Below, piece after piece: positions 7,979-16,834 of a stretch of 48,963 nucleotides of DNA. Made by a program: the position numbers and the translations under genes. The stretch's first letter is position 1. Each line of letters opens with the position of its first letter. The notes below the pieces were generated by a model that was given only the letters and a program-made list of their open reading frames with translations, had not been told where the DNA came from and searched no databases. Source of the stretch: Myxococcales bacterium (GTDB lineage: Bacteria; Myxococcota_A; UBA9160; SZUA-336); contig JABSQV010000084.1 of NCBI GenBank assembly GCA_013215565.1, positions 1 through 48,963 on the forward strand. The letters are read 5' to 3'.

Positions 7979-9430
7979 TCACTTCCGCAGGTTGATGACC
8001 TGCGGCTGCGTGTAGGCGAGCAGACCGAGCAGGCCACGTTCACGTCCGACCCCCGAGGCCTTGAACCCCCCGAACGGGATCGACACGTGGTTTGCAGTCG
8101 GTTGTGCCGAGTGCTGATTGATCCAGGCGGTTCCGCATTCGAGACGTGCCGCCACCCGGGCGCCCGCTTCGGTGTCGGCAGTCCACACCGATCCCGACAG
8201 ACCCTTGTCGGATGCGTTGGCGCGCTCGACCGCTTCGTCGACCGTCTCGTAGCACAGAACCGGGAGGGCCGGTCCGAACTGCTCCTCGTCCACGAGTGGC
8301 GCGCCCTCCTCGATGTCGGCCACGATCGTGGGCGGATAGAAGTATCCGGCCCCTTCGAGCGGTTCGCCGCCGCAGAGGATCCGGGCACCGCGATCCCGCG
8401 CGTCCGTCACGAGTCGATCGATGATCTCGAACTGCATCCGGTTGGCGAGTGGACCGAGGCGCGTGGACTCCTCCATCCCGTCCCCCACGTGCATCGTCGA
8501 AACGGCGCGTACCAGCGCATCGCACATCTCTGCATACCGGGAGCGGTGTACGAACAGGCGCTTGAGCGCGTGACAGACCTGTCCGCAGTTGTTGAATGCG
8601 GATTGCGCGATCATGGGCGCCGCCGCTTCGACGTCTGCGTCCGGCAGTACGATGCCCGCGTCGTTGCCACCGAGTTCGAGCGTCAGGTGCTTCAGGCTCT
8701 CGGCCGACGACGCCATGATGTGTCGGCCGGTCGGCGTGGAGCCCGTGAACGAAATCTTGGCAATGCCGGGATGCGCCGAGAGCCAGCGTCCCATTTCGTG
8801 GCCCCCGCTCAGGGTCTGTACCACCCCGGGCGGCATCAGATCGCGGAGCTGCTCCATCATTCGCAGTGTCGCCAGCGGTGTGAAAGGGGAGGGCTTCAGG
8901 ATCACGGTGTTCCCGGCCCAGATCGCGGGCGCAATCTTCTGGAGTGCGGTGTGGACCGGGTAGTTCCAGGCGACGATCGCCGCAACGACGCCGAGCGGCC
9001 GGTGGTGCAATTCGACGCGGCGTGCGTCGTCGTCGATCAGAACTTCGCTCGCGAGCTCCATTTCGGAGAAGCCCCGGAGCGATCCGGGACCCATGCTCTC
9101 GCACTCCGTGACCGCAGCGGCAAAGGGCTTCCCCTGTTCGGCCGTGATCAGACTCCCGAGGTCGCGTGCCGCGGCGGCAACACGATCGGCCATTCCGAGC
9201 ATGATCTCGCGCCGCTCCTCGAACGAGGTTTGGCTCCAACTCGCGAAGGCCGCCCGCGCGCCGCGTATGGCCGCTTCGAGCTGTGCCTCGGTCGCATCCG
9301 GACACTCTGCGATGACTTCCTCGGTCGCGGGGTTGATGACGCCAAGGGTCTTGGGCGCAGTGACAGAAGTTCCGTCGATCGTCATCACGAAGGGTGCCTC
9401 AAGCAGCGCCTCGATCCGGGTGTTGCTCAT
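7979..9430 (-). CDS. NAD(P)+-dependent aldehyde dehydrogenase
   Basis: A full-length 483-residue ALDH. The Rossmann/active-site landmarks are VAWNYPVHTALQKIAPAIWAG, KPSPFTPL, SFTGSTPTG, general base E252 in LELGGN and nucleophile C286 in GQVCHALKR, with the standard 34-residue spacing. It oxidises an aldehyde to an acid. The residue after Cys is HALKR rather than the usual xAGxR, so its closest group is an aliphatic or semialdehyde type that I cannot narrow. AAGGA is 8-12 nt before the ATG. It is third in the LemA-M48-ALDH-phosphodiesterase unit (gap 39 bp after the protease stop). Confidence 0.92.
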   Translation of the reverse strand: MSNTRIEALLEAPFVMTIDGTSVTAPKTLGVINPATEEVIAECPDATEAQLEAAIRGARAAFASWSQTSFEERREIMLGMADRVAAAARDLGSLITAEQGKPFAAAVTECESMGPGSLRGFSEMELASEVLIDDDARRVELHHRPLGVVAAIVAWNYPVHTALQKIAPAIWAGNTVILKPSPFTPLATLRMMEQLRDLMPPGVVQTLSGGHEMGRWLSAHPGIAKISFTGSTPTGRHIMASSAESLKHLTLELGGNDAGIVLPDADVEAAAPMIAQSAFNNCGQVCHALKRLFVHRSRYAEMCDALVRAVSTMHVGDGMEESTRLGPLANRMQFEIIDRLVTDARDRGARILCGGEPLEGAGYFYPPTIVADIEEGAPLVDEEQFGPALPVLCYETVDEAVERANASDKGLSGSVWTADTEAGARVAARLECGTAWINQHSAQPTANHVSIPFGGFKASGVGRERGLLGLLAYTQPQVINLRK

Positions 9431-9469
9431 TTTCGCCTGTCCTTCCTTCAGGCCGGGGTTGCGCCGTTG

Positions 9470-11398
9470 CTAGGCCGAAGCGATCAGGGCCTGTCCGGGC
9501 AGAAGCGGTGGCATGGGACAGCCGAGCGACCCGGCCGTCGCCCGCATCAGCTCCGCTTCGGCCGGCGTGACCCTTGCGTCCGCCTGAATGCAGTCGGCTG
9601 CGGCGTGAACGATCGCGCGTTTGAGCTTCGGCGCGCCCGCGGCGATTCGGTCGAGAGCGCGATCGAGTTCGTCGAAGCCCGCGGCCTCGGGCGCGAGCAG
9701 CCCCCGTGGCGGAAGCCCCAGCCGGCGCGCGCCCAGCTCGAACGAACGCTCGGTCTCTTCCCGCGTGCCGTGGCCGGCGTGAGCGAGCGCCGAGAGCAGC
9801 ACCCGGCAGGCGTTCTCGAGCGGCCGCAGCGAGCGATAGCGAACCCGCCGGGGCGCGGATGGAGCGAAGGCGGGACGCAGGTGCTGAACCAGCACGCGCT
9901 GCAGCGTCCACTCGAAGAGGTCGAGCTTTGCGTCGGCCTCGACCAGCGCCCGCAGGTTCCGGCAGAACGCCTCGTATTGCGCCGGCGACAGTTGGCGCAG
10001 GGCGGGCAGGGTGGTGTCGAGGAGTGGGAGGCGCAGCGCCGGGTCGAGCAGCTCGACCCGGGAGAGCAACTGCCGTGTCTCCTTGTAGACGTCGGGATCC
10101 GCGTGCCGGGCGAGTTCCTCGAGCTGGGCCTCGCGGACTTCGGCGTCGCGCTGGATCAGGAGCGCGTAGACGAGTGCGCGCGCTCCGTAGGCATCGTGCC
10201 CGGCGTCGCGCAAATCCTCCGGGATTCCGGTCAGGATCGTGTTCGCGTGCGCGAGATGCTGCGGACCGGGCTGCCCGATCTGCTCGACGGCGGCGGTCCC
10301 GACTTCAGCCGCTCCCGCGAAGCCGGCGGCGAGTTCCGATTCCGTCCCCGGGGCAGAGGCAGCCGGGGCCTCCCCGGCGAGGTCGCCGCTCCAGGAGGGA
10401 TCCAGGCGCGCGATCCGCTGGGCGAGCGGAGGATGGGTCGAGAAGAGCCCCTGGATTCCACGCGTCGCGCGGCCGAAAAACATGTGGCTCGCCTCCGGGG
10501 CCGCCGGGCTCTGGACCGCCGACCCCTCCGTCGCGCGCCCGATTCGCTTGAGCGCCCCAGCGATTCCGCCCGGGTTCCGCGTGAACTGGACCGAGGACGC
10601 ATCCGCCAGAAACTCGCGCTGGCGGCTGACCGAGGCTTTGATCAGATTGCCGAATAGCGTGCCCACGAAACCGATCAGCACAAGGCCCCCGCCGAGGGCC
10701 GCGAGCGCGGCGCCGGAATTGTCGCGCCCCGAGCGCCTCCCTCCGGCGAAGATCGAGGAGCGCAGCAGGAAGTACCCGATGATGCCGAGCAGCAGAATCC
10801 CGTGCAGGACCCCCATCAGGCGCAGGTTGAGGCGCATGTCGCCGTTCAGGATGTGGCTGAACTCGTGGGCGATGACCCCCTGGAGTTCGTCGCGAGGGAG
10901 CTGCTCGGCACACCCGCGCGTGACGCCGACCACGGCGTCGTCGATCGTGAACCCGGCAGCGAAGGCGTTGATCCCGGACTCCTCGTCGAGCAGGTAGACG
11001 GGCGGGGTCGCGGTACCCGAGGCGATGGCCATTTCCTCGACCACGTTCAGGAGCTTTCGCTCGACAGGGTCGCTCGAGTTCGCGTGGAGCAGCCGGCCGC
11101 CGAGAGACTCGGCCACGTAGCTTCCGCCGGCCCGAAGCTGCGCGAGCTTGAACAGGGTCCCGCCGCCCACGACCAGAAGCGTCCCGGCCGAGACCTGCGC
11201 GAGCAGCAGCGGGTTCCACCAGAGCAGCGCAAATTTCGGATCGCCGGTGCGGGGATTCTGACCCTGGTAGCCGAACGCGACGACCGCGAGCGCGTAAAGG
11301 GCGACGCAGATCGCGATCACGGCCAGCACGAAGAGCAGGATCAGGCGCCCGGTATTTCGCCGCGCGTTGTCCTGGAGTTCGAAAAAGTCCGTCGCCAC
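9470..11398 (-). CDS. M48-family membrane zinc metalloprotease with long C-terminal extension
   Basis: A 642-residue integral-membrane peptidase. Two N-terminal helices (about 18-43 and 63-82) precede the protease domain. The zinc motif HEFSH is at H178-H182, inside IAHEFSHILNGD, and the third ligand Glu lies in REFLADASS. SGINAFAAGF is the conserved strand before the active helix. Two further hydrophobic segments follow at about 196-250, as in HtpX. HtpX is only about 290 residues; here roughly 300 more residues follow, helical and Ala/Leu/Arg-rich, perhaps a regulatory or substrate domain. The start is GTG at 11398, 26 bp after lemA. The pairing with LemA is widespread and suggests envelope quality control. 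Confidence 0.87.
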   Translation of the reverse strand: MATDFFELQDNARRNTGRLILLFVLAVIAICVALYALAVVAFGYQGQNPRTGDPKFALLWWNPLLLAQVSAGTLLVVGGGTLFKLAQLRAGGSYVAESLGGRLLHANSSDPVERKLLNVVEEMAIASGTATPPVYLLDEESGINAFAAGFTIDDAVVGVTRGCAEQLPRDELQGVIAHEFSHILNGDMRLNLRLMGVLHGILLLGIIGYFLLRSSIFAGGRRSGRDNSGAALAALGGGLVLIGFVGTLFGNLIKASVSRQREFLADASSVQFTRNPGGIAGALKRIGRATEGSAVQSPAAPEASHMFFGRATRGIQGLFSTHPPLAQRIARLDPSWSGDLAGEAPAASAPGTESELAAGFAGAAEVGTAAVEQIGQPGPQHLAHANTILTGIPEDLRDAGHDAYGARALVYALLIQRDAEVREAQLEELARHADPDVYKETRQLLSRVELLDPALRLPLLDTTLPALRQLSPAQYEAFCRNLRALVEADAKLDLFEWTLQRVLVQHLRPAFAPSAPRRVRYRSLRPLENACRVLLSALAHAGHGTREETERSFELGARRLGLPPRGLLAPEAAGFDELDRALDRIAAGAPKLKRAIVHAAADCIQADARVTPAEAELMRATAGSLGCPMPPLLPGQALIASA

Positions 11399-11424
11399 GG
11401 TAGTGCTCGCGGGCGTTCCGCGAT

Positions 11425-12018
11425 TCAGAAGGAAACTCGGGGCGCCTCCTGAATCGCCTCCCGATCCTCGAATTCGAGCAGGCTCGCGTCTTCGGGGTGG
11501 CCGAAGCGCCCCGCCAGACTCACCGCCGGGAAGCTCTGCCGGTAGCTGTTGTAGCTGGTCACGGAATCGTTGAAGGCCTGCCGTGCGAACGCGACTTTGT
11601 TCTCCGTCGAGGTCAGCTCCTCGGAAAGCTGCATCATGTTCTGATTCGCCTTGAGGTCGGGATACGACTCCGCGAGTGCGAACAGACGACCCATGGCGCC
11701 CGAGAGCGCGCCCTCGGCACCCGCGAGTTCGCTCATCGCGGCCGGATTGCCCGGGTCGCCCGCCGCGCGCTGCAGGCCGCTCAGTGCGTGGTTTCGGGCC
11801 TGCACGACCTCTTCGAGGGTCTCGCGTTCGTGTTGCATGTAGCCCTTGGCGGTTTCGACCAGGTTTGGAATCAGGTCATAGCGGCGCTTGAGTTGGACCT
11901 CGATCTGGGCGAACGCGTTCTGGTAGCGGTTCTTGAGTTGGACAAGGCGGTTGTAGATGCCGACCGCCCAGACCACGACGACGACCAGAAGTCCAAGCGC
12001 TATGAGAAGTCCGACCAC
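11425..12018 (-). CDS. lemA: LemA-family membrane-anchored coiled-coil protein
   Basis: A 197-residue protein. A single N-terminal helix (LLIALGLLVVVVVWAVGIYN) anchors it with most of the protein outside the cytoplasm, followed by the LemA core: VQLKNRYQNAFAQIEVQLKRR, DLIPNLVETAKGY and the later LTSTENKVAFARQAFND. The protein is mainly long helices. LemA function is not well defined; it is usually next to M48 proteases or TPM-domain proteins, as here. The start is GTG at 12018 with GGAGGG 7 nt upstream. It is the first gene of the four-gene minus-strand unit. Confidence 0.92.
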   Translation of the reverse strand: MVGLLIALGLLVVVVVWAVGIYNRLVQLKNRYQNAFAQIEVQLKRRYDLIPNLVETAKGYMQHERETLEEVVQARNHALSGLQRAAGDPGNPAAMSELAGAEGALSGAMGRLFALAESYPDLKANQNMMQLSEELTSTENKVAFARQAFNDSVTSYNSYRQSFPAVSLAGRFGHPEDASLLEFEDREAIQEAPRVSF

Positions 12019-12248
12019 GGCTTACCCTCCAGGTCACGGACGCGATCCGCTGCCCGATCCGGGGCGGGAACCGGCCCACACGGCGCGAGTATACGACACC
12101 GGCGTTCCCGGAGTCGCACAAGCCCTGTTCCCCTTTTCGAAGACCCGGGAGTAGAATGCGACGCGGTCGGCGGCGTAGCGAACCGGTTCACGCGAAACTT
12201 TGCTGCCTGCTTCGCCGATCGGATTCCGAAGGACGACGGGGGAAGTGG

Positions 12249-12614
12249 ATGCTCTGGTGGCAACGCGGTACCGCGCTGGGCGCCGCCTGGATGTTGGCCT
12301 TGGCGTGCGGGGGTGCTCCCGCGAGGGGTCCCGCTGCGGCCTGCGCGGCGGTGGTGAAGCAGGTTCGGGACCTGCCGAATCCGGTCGAGGTGGTCGGTCC
12401 TGCCGAGCGGAGTTCCGAGGGCAATCTCGAGATCCGCTACGCATCGACGAACGCCGAGAACATTCCCGTCGCCGGTAAGGCGCTCTGCGAGTTCGCGGTG
12501 GGTGACGGCGGTGCGCTCCAGTTGGTGTCGGCCCAGGTCGACGGCTCGGAACTCGACACCGCCGCGATCGCGTCGATCAATCGCCGGAAACTTCCCGCGA
12601 TGGAGATGCAGTAA
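12249..12614 (+). CDS. Small putative lipoprotein, unknown function
   Basis: A 121-residue protein starting at ATG 12249 behind GGGGGAAG. The N-terminus MLWWQRGTALGAAWMLALAC resembles a type II signal peptide ending at C20, although Ala rather than Leu is at -3. The mature part (about 100 residues) holds three more Cys or Cys-like positions (AACAAVV, ALCEFAV) that could form a disulfide. I do not recognise the family. The region ENLEIRYASTN-like text is replaced here by SSEGNLEIRYASTNAENIP, predicted beta-rich. It is divergent from lemA with a 230-bp gap that includes a possible -10 TAGAAT at 12152-12157. Confidence 0.6.
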   Translation: MLWWQRGTALGAAWMLALACGGAPARGPAAACAAVVKQVRDLPNPVEVVGPAERSSEGNLEIRYASTNAENIPVAGKALCEFAVGDGGALQLVSAQVDGSELDTAAIASINRRKLPAMEMQ

Positions 12615-12901
12615 GCGCGGGCGGCGCCGGTCCGCTGGGCCGGGGAGTGCGGGATTCCCTTGACGCGCAGGATCGCCTCGCCAGCCTGGGTCCAGGGGCT
12701 CCGGACACCGCGAACCACGATCAGGCGGGGCCCGGTCCATTTACGTGCTGCGGTGAGGCTCGTGCAGGTCTCTGGCAAGTCGCTCCTTCGCGCCGGGCAT
12801 CTCCAGAATCCCGCGCGCTGAGATTTTGGCCGAAGCACCCGCGCGATGGTCTAGACTTTTTGGCAGACCTAGAGGGCTGCCGATCAGACCGGGAGGAAAG
12901 C

Positions 12902-14104
12902 ATGGACGTTCGACTGGGAGAGGACGCTCGGGGACCGTTGCGCGGGATCCGAGTACTGGATCTTTCCAACGTGGTCTCGGGTCCGCTCTGCGCACAGGTG
13001 CTGGGAGATCTCGGAGCCGACGTGATCAAGGTGGAGTCCCACCAGGGGGATTTGTCGCGCCGGCTCGGGCCGCCCTTCAACGACGGGATCACGCCGCTCT
13101 ACGCGAACTGCAACCGCAATAAGCGCGCGATCGCCGTTGATCTCAAGCTGCCCCAGGGCATCGAGGTGGTTCGGCGTCTCGCGGCCAGCGCGGACCTCGC
13201 GATCGAGAACTTCCGGCCCGGCGTCGCCGATCGGCTGGGCATTGGCTACGAGGCCCTCTCCGAATCCAACCCGGGGCTCGTCTACGTGGCGGTGAGTGGC
13301 TTCGGTTCGGACGGGCCCTATAGCGATCTGCCGGCCTACGACTCGGTGATCCAGGGCCTGGTCGGCTTCATGCCCACGCAGGGGATCGCGACCGGAACCC
13401 CCTCGCTGGTCAAGTGCCTGGTTGCCGACAAGTCTACGGCGCTCACGGCCGTCTACGCGGCCATGGGGGGACTGCTGGACCGCGAACGCGGCGGCGGAAA
13501 GGGACAGAAGATCGAGGTTCCCATGCTAGACGCGTTCGCGGCTTTCATGCTTCCAGACGTGCTTGGCAGCGCGACCTTCCCGGAGGCCGAAGAGAACCCG
13601 TTCGCGGGGTTCGACATTCACCGCTCCTGGGAGACCCAGGACGGTCACGTGGTGATGATGATCGTCGAAGATCACCAGTTCCAGGGCATCTGCCGTGCCC
13701 TGGACCGCGACGACCTGATCGAGGACCCGCGCTGCGCGACGCTGATCCAGCGCGTCATGAACGCGCAGGAAATGTTCGGGATGCTTGCGGACGAGTGCAA
13801 GAAGTGGACGACGCAGGAACTCGTCGAGCGAGCACGCCGCTACGACGCGCCGGTCGCTCCCGCAAATGGAATCCCCGAGTTTCTCGATGACCCGCAGGTG
13901 AAGCAGAGCCGCACAGTGTTCGAGGTGCAGGATCGCAGCGGACCGATGCGGTTGCTGCGAAACCCGGTTCGCTTCGCGAAATCTCCGACCGACCTGCGGG
14001 CCCGTCCACCGCGTCTCGGGGAAGACACGGATACCGTCCTGGAACAGGCCGGCTACAGCCAGGACGAGATCGGCCGGCTGCGGAAAGCCGAGGTCGTCAT
14101 CTGA
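12902..14104 (+). CDS. Class III (CaiB/BaiF-type) acyl-CoA transferase
   Basis: A 400-residue family III CoA-transferase that moves CoA between carboxylic acids through an Asp-bound mixed anhydride. Diagnostic segments are GIRVLDLSNVVSGPLCAQVLG, GADVIKVE, CNRNKRAIAVDLK, NFRPGVADRLG and GGGKGQKIEVPMLDA. The catalytic Asp is D176 in VADKSTAL, aligning with D169 of formyl-CoA transferase. The C-terminus LGEDTDTVLEQAGYSQDEI is typical. GGAGGAA precedes the ATG at 12902. The preceding 287 bp hold no gene I can support, only a possible -10 TAGACT at 12852-12857. It probably activates an acid for beta-oxidation-like breakdown; the acid is unknown. Confidence 0.92.
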   Translation: MDVRLGEDARGPLRGIRVLDLSNVVSGPLCAQVLGDLGADVIKVESHQGDLSRRLGPPFNDGITPLYANCNRNKRAIAVDLKLPQGIEVVRRLAASADLAIENFRPGVADRLGIGYEALSESNPGLVYVAVSGFGSDGPYSDLPAYDSVIQGLVGFMPTQGIATGTPSLVKCLVADKSTALTAVYAAMGGLLDRERGGGKGQKIEVPMLDAFAAFMLPDVLGSATFPEAEENPFAGFDIHRSWETQDGHVVMMIVEDHQFQGICRALDRDDLIEDPRCATLIQRVMNAQEMFGMLADECKKWTTQELVERARRYDAPVAPANGIPEFLDDPQVKQSRTVFEVQDRSGPMRLLRNPVRFAKSPTDLRARPPRLGEDTDTVLEQAGYSQDEIGRLRKAEVVI

Positions 14105-14141
14105 CGGGATTCTCTGCTTGCAGCCGCCGGGTGCCCGCGCC

Positions 14142-15536
14142 TCAGCGCTCGCGTCCGAGCACGAAGTACTCGTAGACCCGCCGACTCGCTTCGTCGGAAT
14201 AGGCGCGGATGTAGAAGTCGGCCGGATTCACCTGCATCGGTGCGAGCCAGCCGATCCAGGAGATCGCGGTCGATGCGAGTACGAAGACGGTCAGGAAAGC
14301 GGCCGCGAGCGCGCTCAGTGCCGCGCGCTGGCGGCCCAAAAGGTCGAAGCCCAGGCCGGCCAGAACCGCGAAGGCCGGAACGCCGGGCGAGAGGTAGGTC
14401 CCCTTGAGTGCCGAGAGGGTGGCGATGCGGTAGGTAAACCCGGCGTACGCGGCGAGTGCGAGTGCGCCGACCAGCACCAGCGTGGTGCCCCCGTACGGGA
14501 CAGCGACCCGCACACGTCGGCCCAGGATCGCGAACAGGCCCAGCAGGGTCATGGCTGTGATGACGCCCCCACAGGCGAACAGGATCCGCGAGAAGATCCT
14601 GGCGTCCGGGTCTCGCACTTGGAGCGTCGTCCCGTGGATGTCGAACCAGACCGAGGCGAAGGTCACGGGCCAGACCTGGCTCCGTCTGCGCGCCGCCTTG
14701 TCGGCGGGGTCGAAGAGCACGTCGGGGGCGAGCGAGAGATAGGCGTCGAGCGGGCGGGCAGGGCCGTAGCCCTGCTGCGCCATCAGGGCCGGCACCGGGC
14801 CGACCTGCATCGCGATCGGCTCGCCGTAGTGGTAGACATTGCGGGCGAAGTACCCTCCCGAGACGAGCAGGGCCGCGGCGCCGAGCAGGGCCGCGGGCTT
14901 GAGCGAGGAGAAGCGCCAGCCGTGAGAGCGCGCGCCTACGAAGAGCAGGCCGATCCCGGCCGCGGCCAGCACGCAGAGCGCGTTGACCTTCGTCAGTACC
15001 GCCGCGCCGAGTACGGCGCCGCAGAGCAGGGCGCGACCGCTGTTCTCGGGCTTTTCCAGGCACCCGAACAGCAGCCAGATCCCGAGCGCGGCGAGCGCGG
15101 CGGCGGGCAGTTCGTTGCCCAGGAACGAGGCGGGCCCGATGTGCATCGGCAGAAACAGCGCGATCGCGGCCGCGTACACGGCCACCTGCGGTCGATCCGG
15201 AACCGCACGCCGCCCGATGCCGAATACCGCGAGGCCCAGTCCGAGTCCCGCGAGTACGTTCACCAGACGCAGCGCGTACAGGATCCAGCGGGGTCCGAGC
15301 AGGTCGGGCAAGGCCGTCCAGAGCGCGGCCGTGGTCGCGTAGTAGAGCGGCGGGTGGAAGGTCGACCAGCCCTCGTGCGGGAGCGGCAGTCGGTGGTCGT
15401 GATACACAACTCCCATGTACGCGGCATGGAACGGGCCGTCGAACCCCGAGAGCGGCGGGGCCACCCAGGCGTTGTGCATCCTCAGCGCAGCGGCCAGCGC
15501 GAACAGCGCAACGATGATGAGTGGTCCTCTCCGCAT
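14142..15536 (-). CDS. Polytopic glycosyltransferase-like protein (GT-C/ArnT-PMT fold)
   Basis: A 464-residue membrane protein with about ten to twelve hydrophobic helices. The first periplasmic loop has FDGPFHAAYMGVV and a GWSTFHPPLYYATTAAL segment; an acidic residue after TM1 and the HPPLYY motif are features of GT-C enzymes that use polyprenyl-phosphate sugars (ArnT, PMT, GT39/GT83 groups). A large soluble stretch is seen at about 255-320. The start is taken at ATG 15536 because a TAGACT -10 box lies 9 nt upstream; a TTG nine bases earlier is an alternative. It is divergent from the two tandem membrane proteins. It probably glycosylates an envelope lipid or protein; acceptor unknown. Confidence 0.72.
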   Translation of the reverse strand: MRRGPLIIVALFALAAALRMHNAWVAPPLSGFDGPFHAAYMGVVYHDHRLPLPHEGWSTFHPPLYYATTAALWTALPDLLGPRWILYALRLVNVLAGLGLGLAVFGIGRRAVPDRPQVAVYAAAIALFLPMHIGPASFLGNELPAAALAALGIWLLFGCLEKPENSGRALLCGAVLGAAVLTKVNALCVLAAAGIGLLFVGARSHGWRFSSLKPAALLGAAALLVSGGYFARNVYHYGEPIAMQVGPVPALMAQQGYGPARPLDAYLSLAPDVLFDPADKAARRRSQVWPVTFASVWFDIHGTTLQVRDPDARIFSRILFACGGVITAMTLLGLFAILGRRVRVAVPYGGTTLVLVGALALAAYAGFTYRIATLSALKGTYLSPGVPAFAVLAGLGFDLLGRQRAALSALAAAFLTVFVLASTAISWIGWLAPMQVNPADFYIRAYSDEASRRVYEYFVLGRER

Positions 15537-15545
15537 CAGGGCCAA

Positions 15546-15551
15546 AGTCTA
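15546..15551 (-). promoter_or_regulatory. -10-like TAGACT for the 15536 gene
   Basis: TAGACT on the minus strand ends 9 nt before the ATG at 15536, with no Shine-Dalgarno sequence between. This predicts a leader of at most 2-3 nt. No -35 match is seen. Confidence 0.45.
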
Positions 15552-15613
15552 GCCCGGTGTTCCGGAAGGGCCGCGGCTTCGAACCCCGCTCCGCGTGAGT
15601 GCGTGACGGCGTG

Positions 15614-16834
15614 ATGGACCGGGCGCGCGACCGGGACCTGGCCCCCACGCTCGGACTCGTCTTCGGCCTGGCACTCGCCTTTCATGCGGCGACTGGAATT
15701 CTGGGCACAGTTCGGTCCGGGATTCCGTTCTCCGAGCTGGCGGCGTATTTCGACGGGCACCTCTACCTCCAGATCGCAAAATCCTTCCCGCTCCCGTACT
15801 CGGAAGAGGGGCGAAATTATCTGAGTCAAGCGCCCCTCTACCCGGCGCTGGTCTGGCTCGCACAGCTCGTGGTGCCGTCGGCGCTTGCCGGGTGGGGGAC
15901 GGTCGCGATCTGGGTCGCCTGGCTCTGCTCGGCGGCCGCTGCCGCCGCCTTCTACCTGCTGGCGCGCGAAGTCGGAGCCCGCCCCGGCTGGGCCACGGCG
16001 CTGTTCGTGCTCGCCAATCCACGCTGGGCATCGATTGCGGCCACCGCCCACGCCGAAGCTGCGGCCATGCCGCTGGTGATTTTAAGCCTGCTCGCATTCT
16101 CGCGGCGGCGCCTCGGCTGGTGTGTGGTCTGGCTCTCGCTCGCGTCGCTGGCGCGTTTTCCTGCGATCCTGCTCGGCGGCCCGCTCGCATTTGGTGCACT
16201 GATCCTGCGCCGCGACTTTCGGATCCGCAACTTCGCGTGGCTCTCGCTTCCGCTCGTGGTGCTGGCGCTGTTCCAGCTGTACCAGTACCTGCGGATCCCC
16301 GACTTCGGGGGCCTGCTGCAGGAGCACAGCGTCTTCTGGGATGCGCATCTCGTGTGGCCGTTCCAGGCGTTCCTGGAGTTCGGGGGCCGGTTTCACCGCA
16401 CGCTCGGCATGCAGCAGCTGCTGCTCGACGTCTCGCTGCTGTTCTACTTTTCGGCGATCGTGATCGGGCTGCGGCGCGGCTCGGGCGAAGCTGGGTTCGT
16501 GCTTGCGGCCTGCGTCGCGATCCTGGCGTTCTTCCACGTCTCGCTTTCGGGCCGGCCGGCCGTGAGCGCGTTTCCGCGGCTGGTCGTGCTGGCCTGGCCG
16601 GCGGCGTTGCTTTTACACTGGCGCTGGCTCTCTCCGCGGCTGCCCTCGCTCGGCGCCGGGCTGCTCTCACTCTGGCTCGGCGTGGCGTCGCTCTGGATCG
16701 GAACCGCCCAGGTCGCGGGTGCCGTGGTGCTGCAGAAACTGCGTCTGCCGTACTTTCCGCGGGTGCTCGAGAATCTCGAGCAGGATCATCCCGATTGGCT
16801 CGAGTTTAATCGGGGTATCCGGAGACGACCGTGA
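15614..16834 (+). CDS. PIG-V-like polytopic mannosyltransferase homologue, copy 1
   Basis: A 406-residue membrane protein with about ten helices. After TM1 comes YFDGHLYLQIAKSFPLPY, matching the FDxxxYxxIA loop motif of the PIG-V/Mannosyl_trans2 group of GT-C enzymes, then a LYPALVWL segment like the F-PLYP motif. The catalytic acid would be the Asp of FDGH. These proteins transfer a hexose from a polyprenyl-phosphate donor on the outer face of the inner membrane. The start may be ATG 15614 or GTG 15599; neither has a good Shine-Dalgarno sequence. Its stop overlaps the start of the paralogue downstream by 4 bp (GTGA). Confidence 0.68.
   Translation: MDRARDRDLAPTLGLVFGLALAFHAATGILGTVRSGIPFSELAAYFDGHLYLQIAKSFPLPYSEEGRNYLSQAPLYPALVWLAQLVVPSALAGWGTVAIWVAWLCSAAAAAAFYLLAREVGARPGWATALFVLANPRWASIAATAHAEAAAMPLVILSLLAFSRRRLGWCVVWLSLASLARFPAILLGGPLAFGALILRRDFRIRNFAWLSLPLVVLALFQLYQYLRIPDFGGLLQEHSVFWDAHLVWPFQAFLEFGGRFHRTLGMQQLLLDVSLLFYFSAIVIGLRRGSGEAGFVLAACVAILAFFHVSLSGRPAVSAFPRLVVLAWPAALLLHWRWLSPRLPSLGAGLLSLWLGVASLWIGTAQVAGAVVLQKLRLPYFPRVLENLEQDHPDWLEFNRGIRRRP

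Noticed and set aside
8087-10657. 856-codon plus-strand open frame opposite the ALDH and M48 genes
   Set aside because: No motifs, skewed composition, and both opposite-strand genes have complete catalytic motifs.
12829-12857. Full promoter before the first CoA-transferase (TTGGCC with TAGACT)
   Set aside because: The spacing is about 20 bp, too long for a normal sigma70 promoter; only the -10 is retained as a remark.
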